Assembly: GCA_035628335.1 (NCBI GenBank)
Contig: DASPKA010000056.1
Location: forward strand, 1 to 26,477
Source: DASPKA01 sp035628335
GTDB taxonomy: Bacteria > Patescibacteriota > Doudnabacteria > UBA920
Reading direction: 5' to 3'
DNA: 26,477 nucleotides
The notes below the pieces were generated by a model. The model worked only from the letters and a program-made list of their open reading frames with translations. It did not search any database and was not told the DNA's origin. How positions within the stretch are numbered: position 1 is the stretch's first letter; each line of letters begins with the position of its first letter. A program made the translations under genes and the position numbers. Below, piece by piece: positions 1 to 6,836 of this stretch.

Positions 1-828
1 AAGGAACCCATGCGTCACAGCTTGTAGCGGAACGTCAATGTACTGCGAAGAGCCGTTTATGAGGAGAGCACTCGCAGTTATCAGCAACCCCACAACACCA
101 GCTGCGGCTGCAAACACCAAAAGTATCCCTACAAGTTTTAAAATACCTCGTACGATTGCACTAACTATCTTGCCAATCAGAGCAAAGAAATTTCTTAAGG
201 CCTGTGCCGGAGCTTTAAAATTTTTTTTTAGATTTGAGTGATCTGTGTTACGGAACTCTTCAGCGCGTTCTTTAATCGTATTCTCAATATTTTTTATGTT
301 GACCGGCTCGCCACGCATTTCCATTTTTTCTGTTTCAGTTTCAGCTACGGGTAAGACTATCCAAAGTATTACATATAGTACTACACCAAAACCGCCAAAG
401 AACACAGAGATTGCAAAGGCCAACCGCACCCACACAGGGTCTATGCCGAGGTATGCTGCAATACCGCTACATACACCTGCAATAATGACATCATCATTAT
501 TGCGGAATAGGCGCTTACGTACCGGACCTCTAAACTCTTGTGATGAGCTGGTTTCCTTTTCGAGGCCTCCAAACTCTTCGACCTTGCCCATAGATTTTAT
601 CACTTCCTGTACATGGGCTGAGGTAACTATTTTAGAGCTAGCGCCTCCTGTTGCTGCCTGGAGCTGCTCTGAGATGCGACTTTCGATGTCGTCCATGATT
701 TCATCATGGTCAGGGAAAGTAGAAAAGTGCCGTTTGACGCTTTGTAGGTAACTATTGAGGGCCTCATATGCGTCCTCTTCTATATAGAAGAGGGTACCAG
801 CAATATTGCTGTTAATAGTTTTTTTCAT
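1..828 (-). CDS. PspC-domain membrane protein (C-terminus cut by the window edge)
   Basis: A reading frame of 276 codons runs from ATG at 828 through base 1 without a stop, so the C-terminus lies outside the window. The first ~100 residues are soluble and begin MKKTINSNIAGTLFYIEEDA. A PspC domain follows at about residues 104-162: RKRLFRNNDDVIIAGVCSG, then AAYLGIDPVWVRL and a hydrophobic helix ending in LYVILWIVLP. A second hydrophobic segment lies near residues 230-255. PspC proteins sit in the inner membrane and take part in envelope-stress sensing; the exact role of this PadR-linked type is not established. The start overlaps the end of padR by 17 nt, there is no Shine-Dalgarno sequence, and translational coupling is likely. 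Regulation by the PadR protein is inferred from the shared operon. Confidence 0.88.
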   Translation of the reverse strand, partial: MKKTINSNIAGTLFYIEEDAYEALNSYLQSVKRHFSTFPDHDEIMDDIESRISEQLQAATGGASSKIVTSAHVQEVIKSMGKVEEFGGLEKETSSSQEFRGPVRKRLFRNNDDVIIAGVCSGIAAYLGIDPVWVRLAFAISVFFGGFGVVLYVILWIVLPVAETETEKMEMRGEPVNIKNIENTIKERAEEFRNTDHSNLKKNFKAPAQALRNFFALIGKIVSAIVRGILKLVGILLVFAAAAGVVGLLITASALLINGSSQYIDVPLQAVTHGFL

Positions 829-1174
829 TTGTAGTAGTGCGTGGTGTTAATAATGAATTGATTGAAGAGTTTAGATCCTGCCATGTGGTTCTAAGTTGGC
901 TAAGTGCTTCTTCGCCTTTTTCTGTAAGCTGGTAATATTTTCGTGGTGGTCCAGCTTCAGACTCTTGCCAGGTGTATTTGAGCAGACCTGCACTCTTAAG
1001 CCTGGAGAGAAGAGGGTAGAGGGTTCCTTCTACGACAATAAGGTTTGCGTGTTTAAGTTCCATTAAGATGTCTGAAGCATAAGCTTCTTCCCGGGAGATG
1101 ATTTGGAGAATACAGAACTCGAGGACACCTCTGCGCATTTGAATTTTTGAATTTTCAATGTTTAATTCTTCCAT
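812..1174 (-). CDS. PadR-family transcriptional regulator
   Basis: This 120-residue protein has the typical length and layout of small PadR regulators. A winged helix at about residues 12-85 contains RRGVLEFCILQII, then VEGTLYPLLSRLKSAGLL (recognition helix) and PPRKYYQLTEKGEEAL (wing), followed by a short C-terminal dimerisation helix. PadR proteins bind inverted repeats as dimers and usually repress their own operon. It is the first gene of an operon with the PspC gene, whose start it overlaps by 17 nt. A perfect 12-bp inverted repeat lies just upstream over the -35 box, so autorepression is likely. No Shine-Dalgarno sequence precedes the ATG, and the predicted leader is about 17 nt. Confidence 0.93.
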   Translation of the reverse strand: MEELNIENSKIQMRRGVLEFCILQIISREEAYASDILMELKHANLIVVEGTLYPLLSRLKSAGLLKYTWQESEAGPPRKYYQLTEKGEEALSQLRTTWQDLNSSINSLLTPRTTTNEKNY

Positions 1175-1197
1175 AGGAGTAATTTAAAGTTAGTATT

Positions 1198-1234
1198 ATT
1201 ATATAGTATACTACCTTGCAACGCAAGGTAGTAT
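1198..1234 (-). promoter_or_regulatory. padR-pspC promoter with overlapping PadR operator-like palindrome
   Basis: On the minus strand a TATAAT -10 box (1198-1203) is separated by 17 bp from TTGCGT (1221-1226). A perfect inverted repeat with 12-bp arms, ATACTACCTTGC (1208-1219) and GCAAGGTAGTAT (1223-1234), around a 3-bp centre covers the -35 box and most of the spacer. A bound dimer there would block RNA polymerase. That PadR is the ligand is inferred from its position. Confidence 0.75.
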
Positions 1235-1308
1235 TACACAATAACGCATTTTTCCTTATATTTAAGTCATTAAAAATGATTTTCATTTGCGTATGTAAGA
1301 CTATTTAC

Positions 1309-1878
1309 ATGCCAAAACAGTCAAAAAATGATAAAGAACTCACAGAAGTGGCGAAGGAAATAGCTAACTGTGCTGAGTGTAAAGCAGGTAAAGGTGGTAT
1401 GCCGGTACCGGGTGAAGGAAATTCGAGCGCCCAGGTGGTATTCTTAGGAGAGGCACCGGGAAAAATAGAAGCGCGGACCGGACGACCTTTTGTAGGTTCG
1501 TCTGGGAAACTGTTGCGCAAACTCATAGCTGAGGCAGGACTGAAAGAAGATAAAGTGTTTATAACAAGCCCAGTGAAGTACTTGCCGTCATACGTCACAC
1601 CAACACCGGAAGATGTAGCGCATGGTCGTACTCACTTAGAAAAACAATTAGCTATCATTAAGCCAAAGATTATTGTTCTACTTGGGCGAGTGGCAGCACT
1701 GGCTATGTTGAAATCTCACGTACCGGTAGCCCAACGGCATGGAGAAATAATAAAAGAGAAACGGTACTCATTTTTTCTAACTTACCATCCAGCTGCAGCT
1801 TTATATAACCCAAAGCTAAAATCAGAGCTGTCAAAAGATTTTAAAAAAATTAAACGATTAATAAAAGCCAGAGCATAG
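1309..1878 (+). CDS. Uracil-DNA glycosylase, family 4-like, with incomplete Fe-S ligands
   Basis: Predicted to remove uracil from DNA and so start base excision repair. From ATG 1309 the protein has 189 residues, normal for family 4. The uracil-binding motif GEAPGKIEARTGRPFVG is near residue 47 and the C-terminal motif YHPAA is present. Family 4 enzymes normally bind a 4Fe-4S cluster through four cysteines. Here only the first pair is visible (C21 and C24, in NCAECKAG). The usual VKC and AAC positions read VKY and AHG. The cluster may be absent or differently ligated. The frame is open upstream to 1216, but that part is AT-rich, overlaps the PadR palindrome and does not resemble the family, so 1309 is preferred. 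The gene converges with the one ending at 1901. Confidence 0.88.
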   Translation: MPKQSKNDKELTEVAKEIANCAECKAGKGGMPVPGEGNSSAQVVFLGEAPGKIEARTGRPFVGSSGKLLRKLIAEAGLKEDKVFITSPVKYLPSYVTPTPEDVAHGRTHLEKQLAIIKPKIIVLLGRVAALAMLKSHVPVAQRHGEIIKEKRYSFFLTYHPAAALYNPKLKSELSKDFKKIKRLIKARA

Positions 1879-1900
1879 CACAGTATGCCCTGGCTTTGTT
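1864..1900. terminator. Bidirectional terminator between convergent genes
   Basis: The arms AAAGCCAGAGCATA (1864-1877) and TATGCCCTGGCTTT (1884-1897) pair with one mismatch. T-rich tracts follow on both strands. The left arm overlaps the end of the glycosylase gene. Confidence 0.75.
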
Positions 1901-2170
1901 TTAGAAGAGGCGTAAGGTCCAGGTCGCCTTAACCTTTTGAGGAGGTTTATAGCCCTTGGGGCAGTACTTTTTGGGAATTTGTACGCGATAGTGGTGTGTT
2001 GCCCAATAGACCTTTACGTTATGACCTCTGCCTGACTTGGGAAACACTTCTGTCGTACCTGCGATTCTGACAAAGCCTTTTTTAGTTAGGTCTTGGTCAG
2101 AAAAATCTAGTGTTTGTACAGAAACGTACACGGTATCTTTTCCTTCCCGTATGACTTTTTCAAGTGTCAT
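1901..2170 (-). CDS. Small hypothetical protein (89 aa)
   Basis: I do not recognise a family. The protein has no signal peptide or membrane helix, is rich in alternating beta-type residues (TVYVSVQTLDF, VKVYWATHHYRVQI), and is basic towards the C-terminus. The frame is well supported: AAGGAG lies 6 nt before the ATG, a good promoter is present upstream, and a terminator follows the stop. The YCPKGYKPP segment holds the single Cys. It is monocistronic and lies between convergent UDG and the anti-sigma gene upstream on the same strand. Confidence 0.75.
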   Translation of the reverse strand: MTLEKVIREGKDTVYVSVQTLDFSDQDLTKKGFVRIAGTTEVFPKSGRGHNVKVYWATHHYRVQIPKKYCPKGYKPPQKVKATWTLRLF

Positions 2171-2204
2171 GCTTTCTCCTTACTATCTGAAATTGGTCGG
2201 AAGT

Positions 2205-2233
2205 AGCATATCATTTACAGTAGCAGGTTTCAA
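2205..2233 (-). promoter_or_regulatory. Sigma-70-type promoter of the 89-aa gene
   Basis: On the minus strand, TTGAAA (2228-2233), a 17-bp spacer and TATGCT (2205-2210). The start codon lies about 35 bp downstream, with an AAGGAG ribosome site in between. Confidence 0.65.
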
Positions 2234-2251
2234 GCGTAATATTTATAACAA

Positions 2252-2282
2252 AAAACCCTGCACATTAATAGTGCAGGGTTTT
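2252..2282 (-). terminator. Terminator of the sigma/anti-sigma operon
   Basis: Perfect 12-bp arms AAAACCCTGCAC (2252-2263) and GTGCAGGGTTTT (2271-2282) around a 7-nt loop, just after the stop at 2287. The transcript ends in a U run. Confidence 0.88.
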
Positions 2283-2286
2283 AAAT

Positions 2287-3783
2287 TTACCTTTTAATAT
2301 TAGCTGCGGGGGCAGAGTCCATCATCATGGGCATGGGCCCGCCGTATGGGTTGTCTAGTATTTCTTTTATAAGCGGGACTAATATATTGCTTCTGCTAAT
2401 TGAGCTGTCTTGAGAAGTGACAGGGAAGACGAGGGCTGGAACAAGTAGCTCGTTACCTTGTCCATCATTGTATTGCCAGGTTTTAAAGTATGCCAGAGTT
2501 GGGGTCCCAAGTTTGGCTTCTACAGTTTTCTGGGAGCCAGCAGGGGAGTGGTAATAGAGCGGGAAATAGCCGCCTTTTTTAGCCATATCTAGAATCTTCT
2601 TTACATCTGTTTCTGCCGGGTATGCAGAGCTCTGGTACTGCTGGGACGTTAGTTCGCTCACGCCTGAGGCTCGCTTGTAACGAACATTAACATTTACCAT
2701 AAGTCCAGTCTTATTTCCGCCCTGGTCATAGACTTCTTTGCCTGCCAGGGACATAGGATATACCACTTGCATTTCGTCTGGAATGTAAAGCTGGCTTTTG
2801 TCTGCTGAGCTTGCATATTGAGAGCGCCAGGTGTCCATTACAAACGGTGTACCATATTTTGCGGTAGAAATATTGTGGTCCTTCAGGAATTTGCTTGCAG
2901 TCGAGATAATAGTAGCATCATCTGGTATGTCACTTGGTTTAAGCTGCTGAGCGCGATAGCAGTTTTCATCTTTGCAGTCTTTGTATGGTTGCGGCCACTT
3001 CTGCCAGTTAGCATAAATGTTCACATATCCTTCTCGCAAGTCAACGTTGATGTCATAGCCAAACTCGCGGTCTTCTGAAAGCGTAAGGTTCCCGAGCTTG
3101 GGATTGCTGAATGTTGAGCCATCAACCACGCCAAGGTTAAGTTGTTTGAGTATGTTCTGTCCTGTGGTTGTACTGCTGATTCCTTTGACTCGCTTGTATA
3201 CATCGAGCTGAGTGTCTGTCAGCTTGAGCTCCTCACCGGCGTATGTGTATGTAATATTCTGAGTTGGTGGAGCTATCATTTTTTCTGACATTGGAAGAGA
3301 AGCGTCCATGGCAACGTTAGGTGCTAATTCGGGCACAGCGGTCGGAGAAGAAGCCATGTTGGTGATTGACGCTTGCGACCGTGCTTCAGTGCCTATATTA
3401 GAAGTGTTGAGTGCTCCAAACGCATTACTGGAGAGCTTAGAGATTTGTATATCCCCTGCAAGGAGCTGTTCGGAGCTTGAGAGTTGGGTTGTTTGGCGTC
3501 CTTGGTTTATCACTATGACTCCAGCAATAACGAGCGCTGCGAGTCCAACGGACCCAAATACATAGTTTAGTTTTTTCATAAATGAATACGTATTACTTAT
3601 TTGTTTTTGTTCGGCGCGCGCCATTAGCATGCGTCTAAGGTCGCTGGCGAATTTGGCATCTATAGTAATGTCGGGTTTTGCCGCGAGCAGGGCTTGAATG
3701 TGATCCCGAAGCTCAGCATCCTTTGCCTTAAGGGTTGGATCCAAGGCATAGAGGTCTGCCAGGATTGTTTCAATATTATTCAT
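2287..3783 (-). CDS. Membrane-anchored putative anti-sigma factor
   Basis: A 498-residue protein with a cytoplasmic N-terminus of about 70 residues, one membrane helix at about 71-92 (YVFGSVGLAALVIAGVIVIN) and a large extracytoplasmic part of about 400 residues. The extracytoplasmic part is rich in Ser/Thr and Pro at its start and ends in an MPMMMDSAP tail. The ATG overlaps the sigma-factor stop as ATGA, so the two are co-translated. This order and topology is that of an anti-sigma factor that holds its ECF sigma at the membrane and releases it on an outside signal. I see no canonical zinc-binding HxxxCxxC motif, so the anti-sigma role rests on context and topology. The outer domain is not one I recognise. 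Its length suggests a specific sensing or binding function. Confidence 0.75.
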   Translation of the reverse strand: MNNIETILADLYALDPTLKAKDAELRDHIQALLAAKPDITIDAKFASDLRRMLMARAEQKQISNTYSFMKKLNYVFGSVGLAALVIAGVIVINQGRQTTQLSSSEQLLAGDIQISKLSSNAFGALNTSNIGTEARSQASITNMASSPTAVPELAPNVAMDASLPMSEKMIAPPTQNITYTYAGEELKLTDTQLDVYKRVKGISSTTTGQNILKQLNLGVVDGSTFSNPKLGNLTLSEDREFGYDINVDLREGYVNIYANWQKWPQPYKDCKDENCYRAQQLKPSDIPDDATIISTASKFLKDHNISTAKYGTPFVMDTWRSQYASSADKSQLYIPDEMQVVYPMSLAGKEVYDQGGNKTGLMVNVNVRYKRASGVSELTSQQYQSSAYPAETDVKKILDMAKKGGYFPLYYHSPAGSQKTVEAKLGTPTLAYFKTWQYNDGQGNELLVPALVFPVTSQDSSISRSNILVPLIKEILDNPYGGPMPMMMDSAPAANIKR

Positions 3784-4349
3784 AGAATCTGTTTAAGTGT
3801 TAATAGATAGAGCGCGGCAAAGGGAACTTCTTTAGTGAGTTTTGCGAGGACGCGAGAGAAAGTCATTTTGGAACTTGCTTCAGATATTCCAAGAATGTCT
3901 GCAATTTCTTTGTGGCTTAGACCATCCCAAACGCGCATGAGGATTATGTCGCGTTGTTGGCTAGGAAGAGATTGTAAATAGCTATTTACTTTTTCGAGTT
4001 GTATACGGAGTTCAGCTTCCCGTGCAGGCTGCGAAGTGGAAGGCAGGTCCCATGCATCCTGAATATCTGATGTAGGTTTGAGAGCACGATAGTAGTCGAT
4101 TATGGAGTTTCGAGCGATTTGGTATAGCCAGGTGGTAAAACCAGCTTTTTCTGGGTTATAGCTTTCGATCCTCACGAGCGCCTTGGTAAAGGTCTGGCTT
4201 GTTAAATCTTCAGCAGTTTCTTTATGGTGCGTTCGGTAGTAGATGAACTGGTAAATTTTGTTATGGAAAAGGTCGAACAGTGTGCCAAATTGGGCAATGT
4301 CACCTTTTTGACATGCAAGTACTATTTTTTCTATATTTTTTTGTTCCAT
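3780..4349 (-). CDS. ECF-type RNA polymerase sigma factor (sigma-70 family)
   Basis: Directs RNA polymerase to a specific promoter set. Region 2 is visible (FDLFHNKIYQFIYYRTHH, then AEDLTSQTFTKAL and FTTWLYQIARNSIIDYYR), and so is region 4 (YLQSLPSQQRDIILMRVWDG, then LSHKEIADILGISEASSKM). From ATG 4349 it has 189 residues. The frame is open to another ATG at 4391, adding 14 residues. I prefer 4349 because TATAAT ends 6 nt before it, which fits a leaderless mRNA, and no Shine-Dalgarno precedes either start. It overlaps the anti-sigma gene by 4 nt. Autoregulation is common in this family but the promoter here looks housekeeping-like. Confidence 0.93.
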   Translation of the reverse strand: MEQKNIEKIVLACQKGDIAQFGTLFDLFHNKIYQFIYYRTHHKETAEDLTSQTFTKALVRIESYNPEKAGFTTWLYQIARNSIIDYYRALKPTSDIQDAWDLPSTSQPAREAELRIQLEKVNSYLQSLPSQQRDIILMRVWDGLSHKEIADILGISEASSKMTFSRVLAKLTKEVPFAALYLLTLKQIL

Positions 4350-4355
4350 GGATGT

Positions 4356-4416
4356 ATTATAGTCTATGAAGCGCTCATCCTTGAAGTCCATAGAAGGACT
4401 TAGATCAGCGCTTCAT
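4356..4416 (-). promoter_or_regulatory. Sigma-factor promoter overlapped by a long inverted repeat
   Basis: On the minus strand, TTCAAG (4380-4385), an 18-bp spacer and TATAAT (4356-4361) end 6 nt before ATG 4349. An imperfect inverted repeat has perfect outer arms ATGAAGCGCT (4366-4375) and AGCGCTTCAT (4407-4416) and inner pairing AAGTCC (4384-4389) with GGACTT (4395-4400). It covers the spacer and -35. No minus-strand gene lies upstream that would need a terminator, so an operator is more likely. Confidence 0.55.
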
Positions 4417-4713
4417 GTATAGGTATACGTAAGAAGTTTCAGAAAGTAACATAGTAAAGTTAAGAAAAATTAATTAATGGTTAATTCTATCATGGCAATA
4501 TGGGTTAAAGTGAAAGTATATGAAAATATACTATAATGTTGCTGCAAAGCTGGAGTTTTGGGCACTATATATGTAATGCTTAAGACTCCCGTTTTGTCAG
4601 GTGCCTTTGAGCTTAAAACCATGCATGTTCAAGCATTCGTGCTTGGGAACCGCTGCATTGCCTCACGTTTCGGGACCTTTGCCCGAGGAGAGCGGGTATT
4701 CCAAAAGGAGCGT
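4417..4713 (+). promoter_or_regulatory. Intergenic region: promoter and structured leader of the 4718 gene
   Basis: No gene is supported here. The first half is AT-rich. A TATAAT (4532-4537) with GTGAAA 16 bp upstream is a likely promoter, and a GTATAT/ATATAC inverted repeat (4516-4531) sits in its spacer. The leader of about 170 nt is more GC-rich towards its end. It has a small hairpin AAGCA-ttcg-TGCTT. Near 4670-4697, CCCG can pair with CGGG on either side, giving two exclusive hairpins just before the AAAAGGAG ribosome site (4703-4710). This could be a translational switch, but it is unproven. Confidence 0.4.
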
Positions 4714-4717
4714 ATGA

Positions 4718-5383
4718 ATGAATTATCAGTTCTATACTATAGAACCTGTGCCAATCGATGCGCAGTTAGATGCTCTACGCGGGATACTTCCTGCAAACAG
4801 TAATCTGCGCTTGGATGTAAACTCGGTGATACATCGAGAGCCGTTAAGAAGTGAAGCAGAATGTTTTCTAGTTATCCCCCCTTGGCAGGCTTTCGGCCGT
4901 ACGTATGACGAAGCCTCGCAAGCCCTTTTTGATGTAATAGAGCAAAAAGAGCCAGCGGGACGCTTCCAGCACGTATGTGCCCATCAAAGACCACTAATTC
5001 AAACTCCAGAGTTTGAACAAAAAATGTGGAATTTACGGGGTGCTCAGGGTTCGCAAACCCTGTTTTTGCCAGTTCAGCTCGGAGGCAGACATGCCGGCAT
5101 TCCGTTCTCTCAGGTGGGTCCGAGGTATGAGTCAGATGAGTTTCCTCTAGGGCCATTCGAGTTTGGTATAGCTACTATAGTGTATCCTTCCAGGTTTTCC
5201 ACACCCCGAGGACTTATTGGTCTCTGTCCCGGAGCTTCGGACAATGTGGGCTGGGTCTGGTACATCAAACGCGGTGACGACCGAGCGGGTGGTGAAGAAC
5301 ACCCATTGATAGTCGGCGCGGTTGACCCTGCTAAGCCATGGAAGGACTATGGTGTAGTTACGGCATTCGAGCTGGTTCCGTAG
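4718..5383 (+). CDS. Hypothetical soluble protein (221 aa)
   Basis: I do not recognise a family. The protein has no signal peptide or membrane helix, is rich in Pro, Gly and aromatic residues, and looks globular. Notable segments are FLVIPPWQAFGRTYDEA, then QTLFLPVQLGGRHAGIPFSQ and GLCPGASDNVGWVWYIKRGD. Two ATG codons lie close together (4714 and 4718). Only 4718 opens the long frame, and AAAAGGAG at 4703-4710 is well placed for it. The gene has its own promoter and leader and a strong terminator after the stop, so it appears to be monocistronic. It is divergent from the sigma/anti-sigma operon across about 300 bp. Confidence 0.75.
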   Translation: MNYQFYTIEPVPIDAQLDALRGILPANSNLRLDVNSVIHREPLRSEAECFLVIPPWQAFGRTYDEASQALFDVIEQKEPAGRFQHVCAHQRPLIQTPEFEQKMWNLRGAQGSQTLFLPVQLGGRHAGIPFSQVGPRYESDEFPLGPFEFGIATIVYPSRFSTPRGLIGLCPGASDNVGWVWYIKRGDDRAGGEEHPLIVGAVDPAKPWKDYGVVTAFELVP

Positions 5384-5387
5384 CCTT

Positions 5388-5435
5388 TATACCCTTCAGT
5401 GTTCATGTTTTATGGATACTGGAGGGTATATTTTT
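5388..5435 (+). terminator. Rho-independent terminator
   Basis: Arms TATACCCTTCAGT (5388-5400) and ACTGGAGGGTATA (5418-5430) pair with one G-U, followed by a T run. Confidence 0.8.
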
Positions 5436-5437
5436 AC

Positions 5438-5467
5438 TTGCTTGTTGTTCGCTTGTTCCACTATAAT
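5438..5467 (+). promoter_or_regulatory. Promoter of the FKBP gene
   Basis: TTGCTT (5438-5443), an 18-bp spacer and a consensus TATAAT (5462-5467). The ATG is 28 nt further on. The short leader has no clear Shine-Dalgarno sequence. Confidence 0.65.
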
Positions 5468-5495
5468 TAAGCTACGTAACTAACTAAAACCAAAG

Positions 5496-6812
5496 ATGAA
5501 AAAGTACATTATATTGTTATGCATGCCGCTCTTCGTTCTCGCTCACAGCGCAGATGCTCAAGATATAAGCTCAAAAGATAAGTTATTAACAGTTTCGGTA
5601 CCTGCTTTGGGTGAAGGGTTCACTACTGCTTCCTTAAACATAAATCTATGTTTAGGCAAGAAGAAGTGCAAGGTCGTGACGTACCGACTGCTACTTACCG
5701 AACTTAATTCAAAGGGTAAAACGGTCAGTAAAAAATATTTTAATCCTCAGACCGAGCCAGATTCTATGTATCTGGAAGACTTAAAGCCTGAGGTAAAGTA
5801 TACAGCATCGTTAGAGCAAAAGTCTGGTAAAAAGTGGTCTGCAGTTGCGAACAGTAAGGTGACGTTTAAGATTCCAAAAGAAGCACTGGTCTGGCTAGTC
5901 CCGGTAACCCAGCAACCACCGCCTATTCAACCAACCCAACCTCAGATAGCTGGAACTACAACACCAGTCTCACAAGTACCTGTAAATCCTACGGTCAATC
6001 TACCCTTCATGCCAATTCAGTTTTCAGCTTCTACACTCGACATTCCAATACTACAAAAAAATAAAATAAATCAACAAGTGTACCGCGCTCGGTTTGTTAC
6101 TCCCCAAAATAGAGAAGTAACCGCAACAGGCTTTGTAATACGTTCCCCAAAAGAGTTACTCTTACAGAATATGCGACTCTACTTAGGTCAGAATTTATTC
6201 GCACAAGGAACGCATATCGGCGACGGTCTATACCAATTCTCAGGAACTTTAAGGTTGCCAGCAAGTCAACCAGTGGACTTACTTGTATATGCGGACATAC
6301 CCGCAGGAGTTCCAAGTGGCACAGGTAAGTCAGTTCTAGCAGGAATGGCGACTAGTTACTCAGGTTCAAATTATGAAGTCTTAGACTTCAAGGGCGTTGA
6401 GCCAAGTTCTCCGTTTGAAATACCCCCAGACCCTGTTGCGTCTCAAACCCAAAATACGAACACCGGGGCAGTACAAAATTTGGATTTAGGCGGTGGATTA
6501 CAATTGCAATTCTTTAGATTGGGCACGGGAACGGTTGTGAGCGGAGGACGCCAAGTGGCGGTGCACTATGTAGGTACTTTAGAAAATGCTATAAAGTTTG
6601 ACTCTTCCATAGACCGTGGACAGCCATTTGTGTTTACGGTTGGGGCGGGCCAGGTTATTCAGGGCTGGGACCGGGCGCTTGAGGGAAGAAGAGTCGGTGA
6701 CCAGTTTAGAGTTTTTATACCCAGTAATTTAGGATATGGAGCGAGCAGTGCTGGTTCCATTCCACCAAACAGTAACTTAATATTTGACATTGCAGTACTT
6801 GATACAAAATAA
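5496..6812 (+). CDS. Exported FKBP-type peptidyl-prolyl isomerase with N-terminal beta domains
   Basis: Predicted to speed prolyl bond isomerisation in proteins outside the membrane. A signal peptide covers about residues 1-21 (KKYIILLCMPLFVLAHSADA). Residues ~28-125 look like a fibronectin/Ig-type domain (LEDLKPEVKYTASL). A Pro/Gln/Thr linker follows, then a beta domain at ~170-310. The FKBP domain fills ~332-438 and keeps the pocket residues: HYVGTL, then FDSSIDRGQPFVFTVG, QVIQGWDRALEG and the GYG turn before PPNSNLIFDI at the end. Multi-domain exported FKBPs act as chaperones for surface proteins. The large exported proteins next to it could be clients, which is an inference. A promoter lies directly upstream and the next gene starts 24 bp downstream. 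Confidence 0.9.
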   Translation: MKKYIILLCMPLFVLAHSADAQDISSKDKLLTVSVPALGEGFTTASLNINLCLGKKKCKVVTYRLLLTELNSKGKTVSKKYFNPQTEPDSMYLEDLKPEVKYTASLEQKSGKKWSAVANSKVTFKIPKEALVWLVPVTQQPPPIQPTQPQIAGTTTPVSQVPVNPTVNLPFMPIQFSASTLDIPILQKNKINQQVYRARFVTPQNREVTATGFVIRSPKELLLQNMRLYLGQNLFAQGTHIGDGLYQFSGTLRLPASQPVDLLVYADIPAGVPSGTGKSVLAGMATSYSGSNYEVLDFKGVEPSSPFEIPPDPVASQTQNTNTGAVQNLDLGGGLQLQFFRLGTGTVVSGGRQVAVHYVGTLENAIKFDSSIDRGQPFVFTVGAGQVIQGWDRALEGRRVGDQFRVFIPSNLGYGASSAGSIPPNSNLIFDIAVLDTK

Positions 6813-6836
6813 AATCATATACTGTGGTACCTAGCC

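Noticed and set aside
38..751. Two plus-strand frames in the first 750 bases
   Set aside because: They are Ser/Thr/Pro-rich shadows opposite the clear PspC gene on the minus strand and lack ribosome sites.
4650..4670. T-box-like GGGAACCGC in the 4718 leader
   Set aside because: The full T-box consensus and the following terminator are missing, and the downstream gene is not an amino-acid or tRNA-synthetase gene that I can recognise.
4558..4803. 81-codon frame overlapping the start of the 4718 gene
   Set aside because: It includes the ATG at 4714 but is Arg/Cys-rich, overlaps the longer frame with the better-spaced ribosome site, and covers the structured leader.
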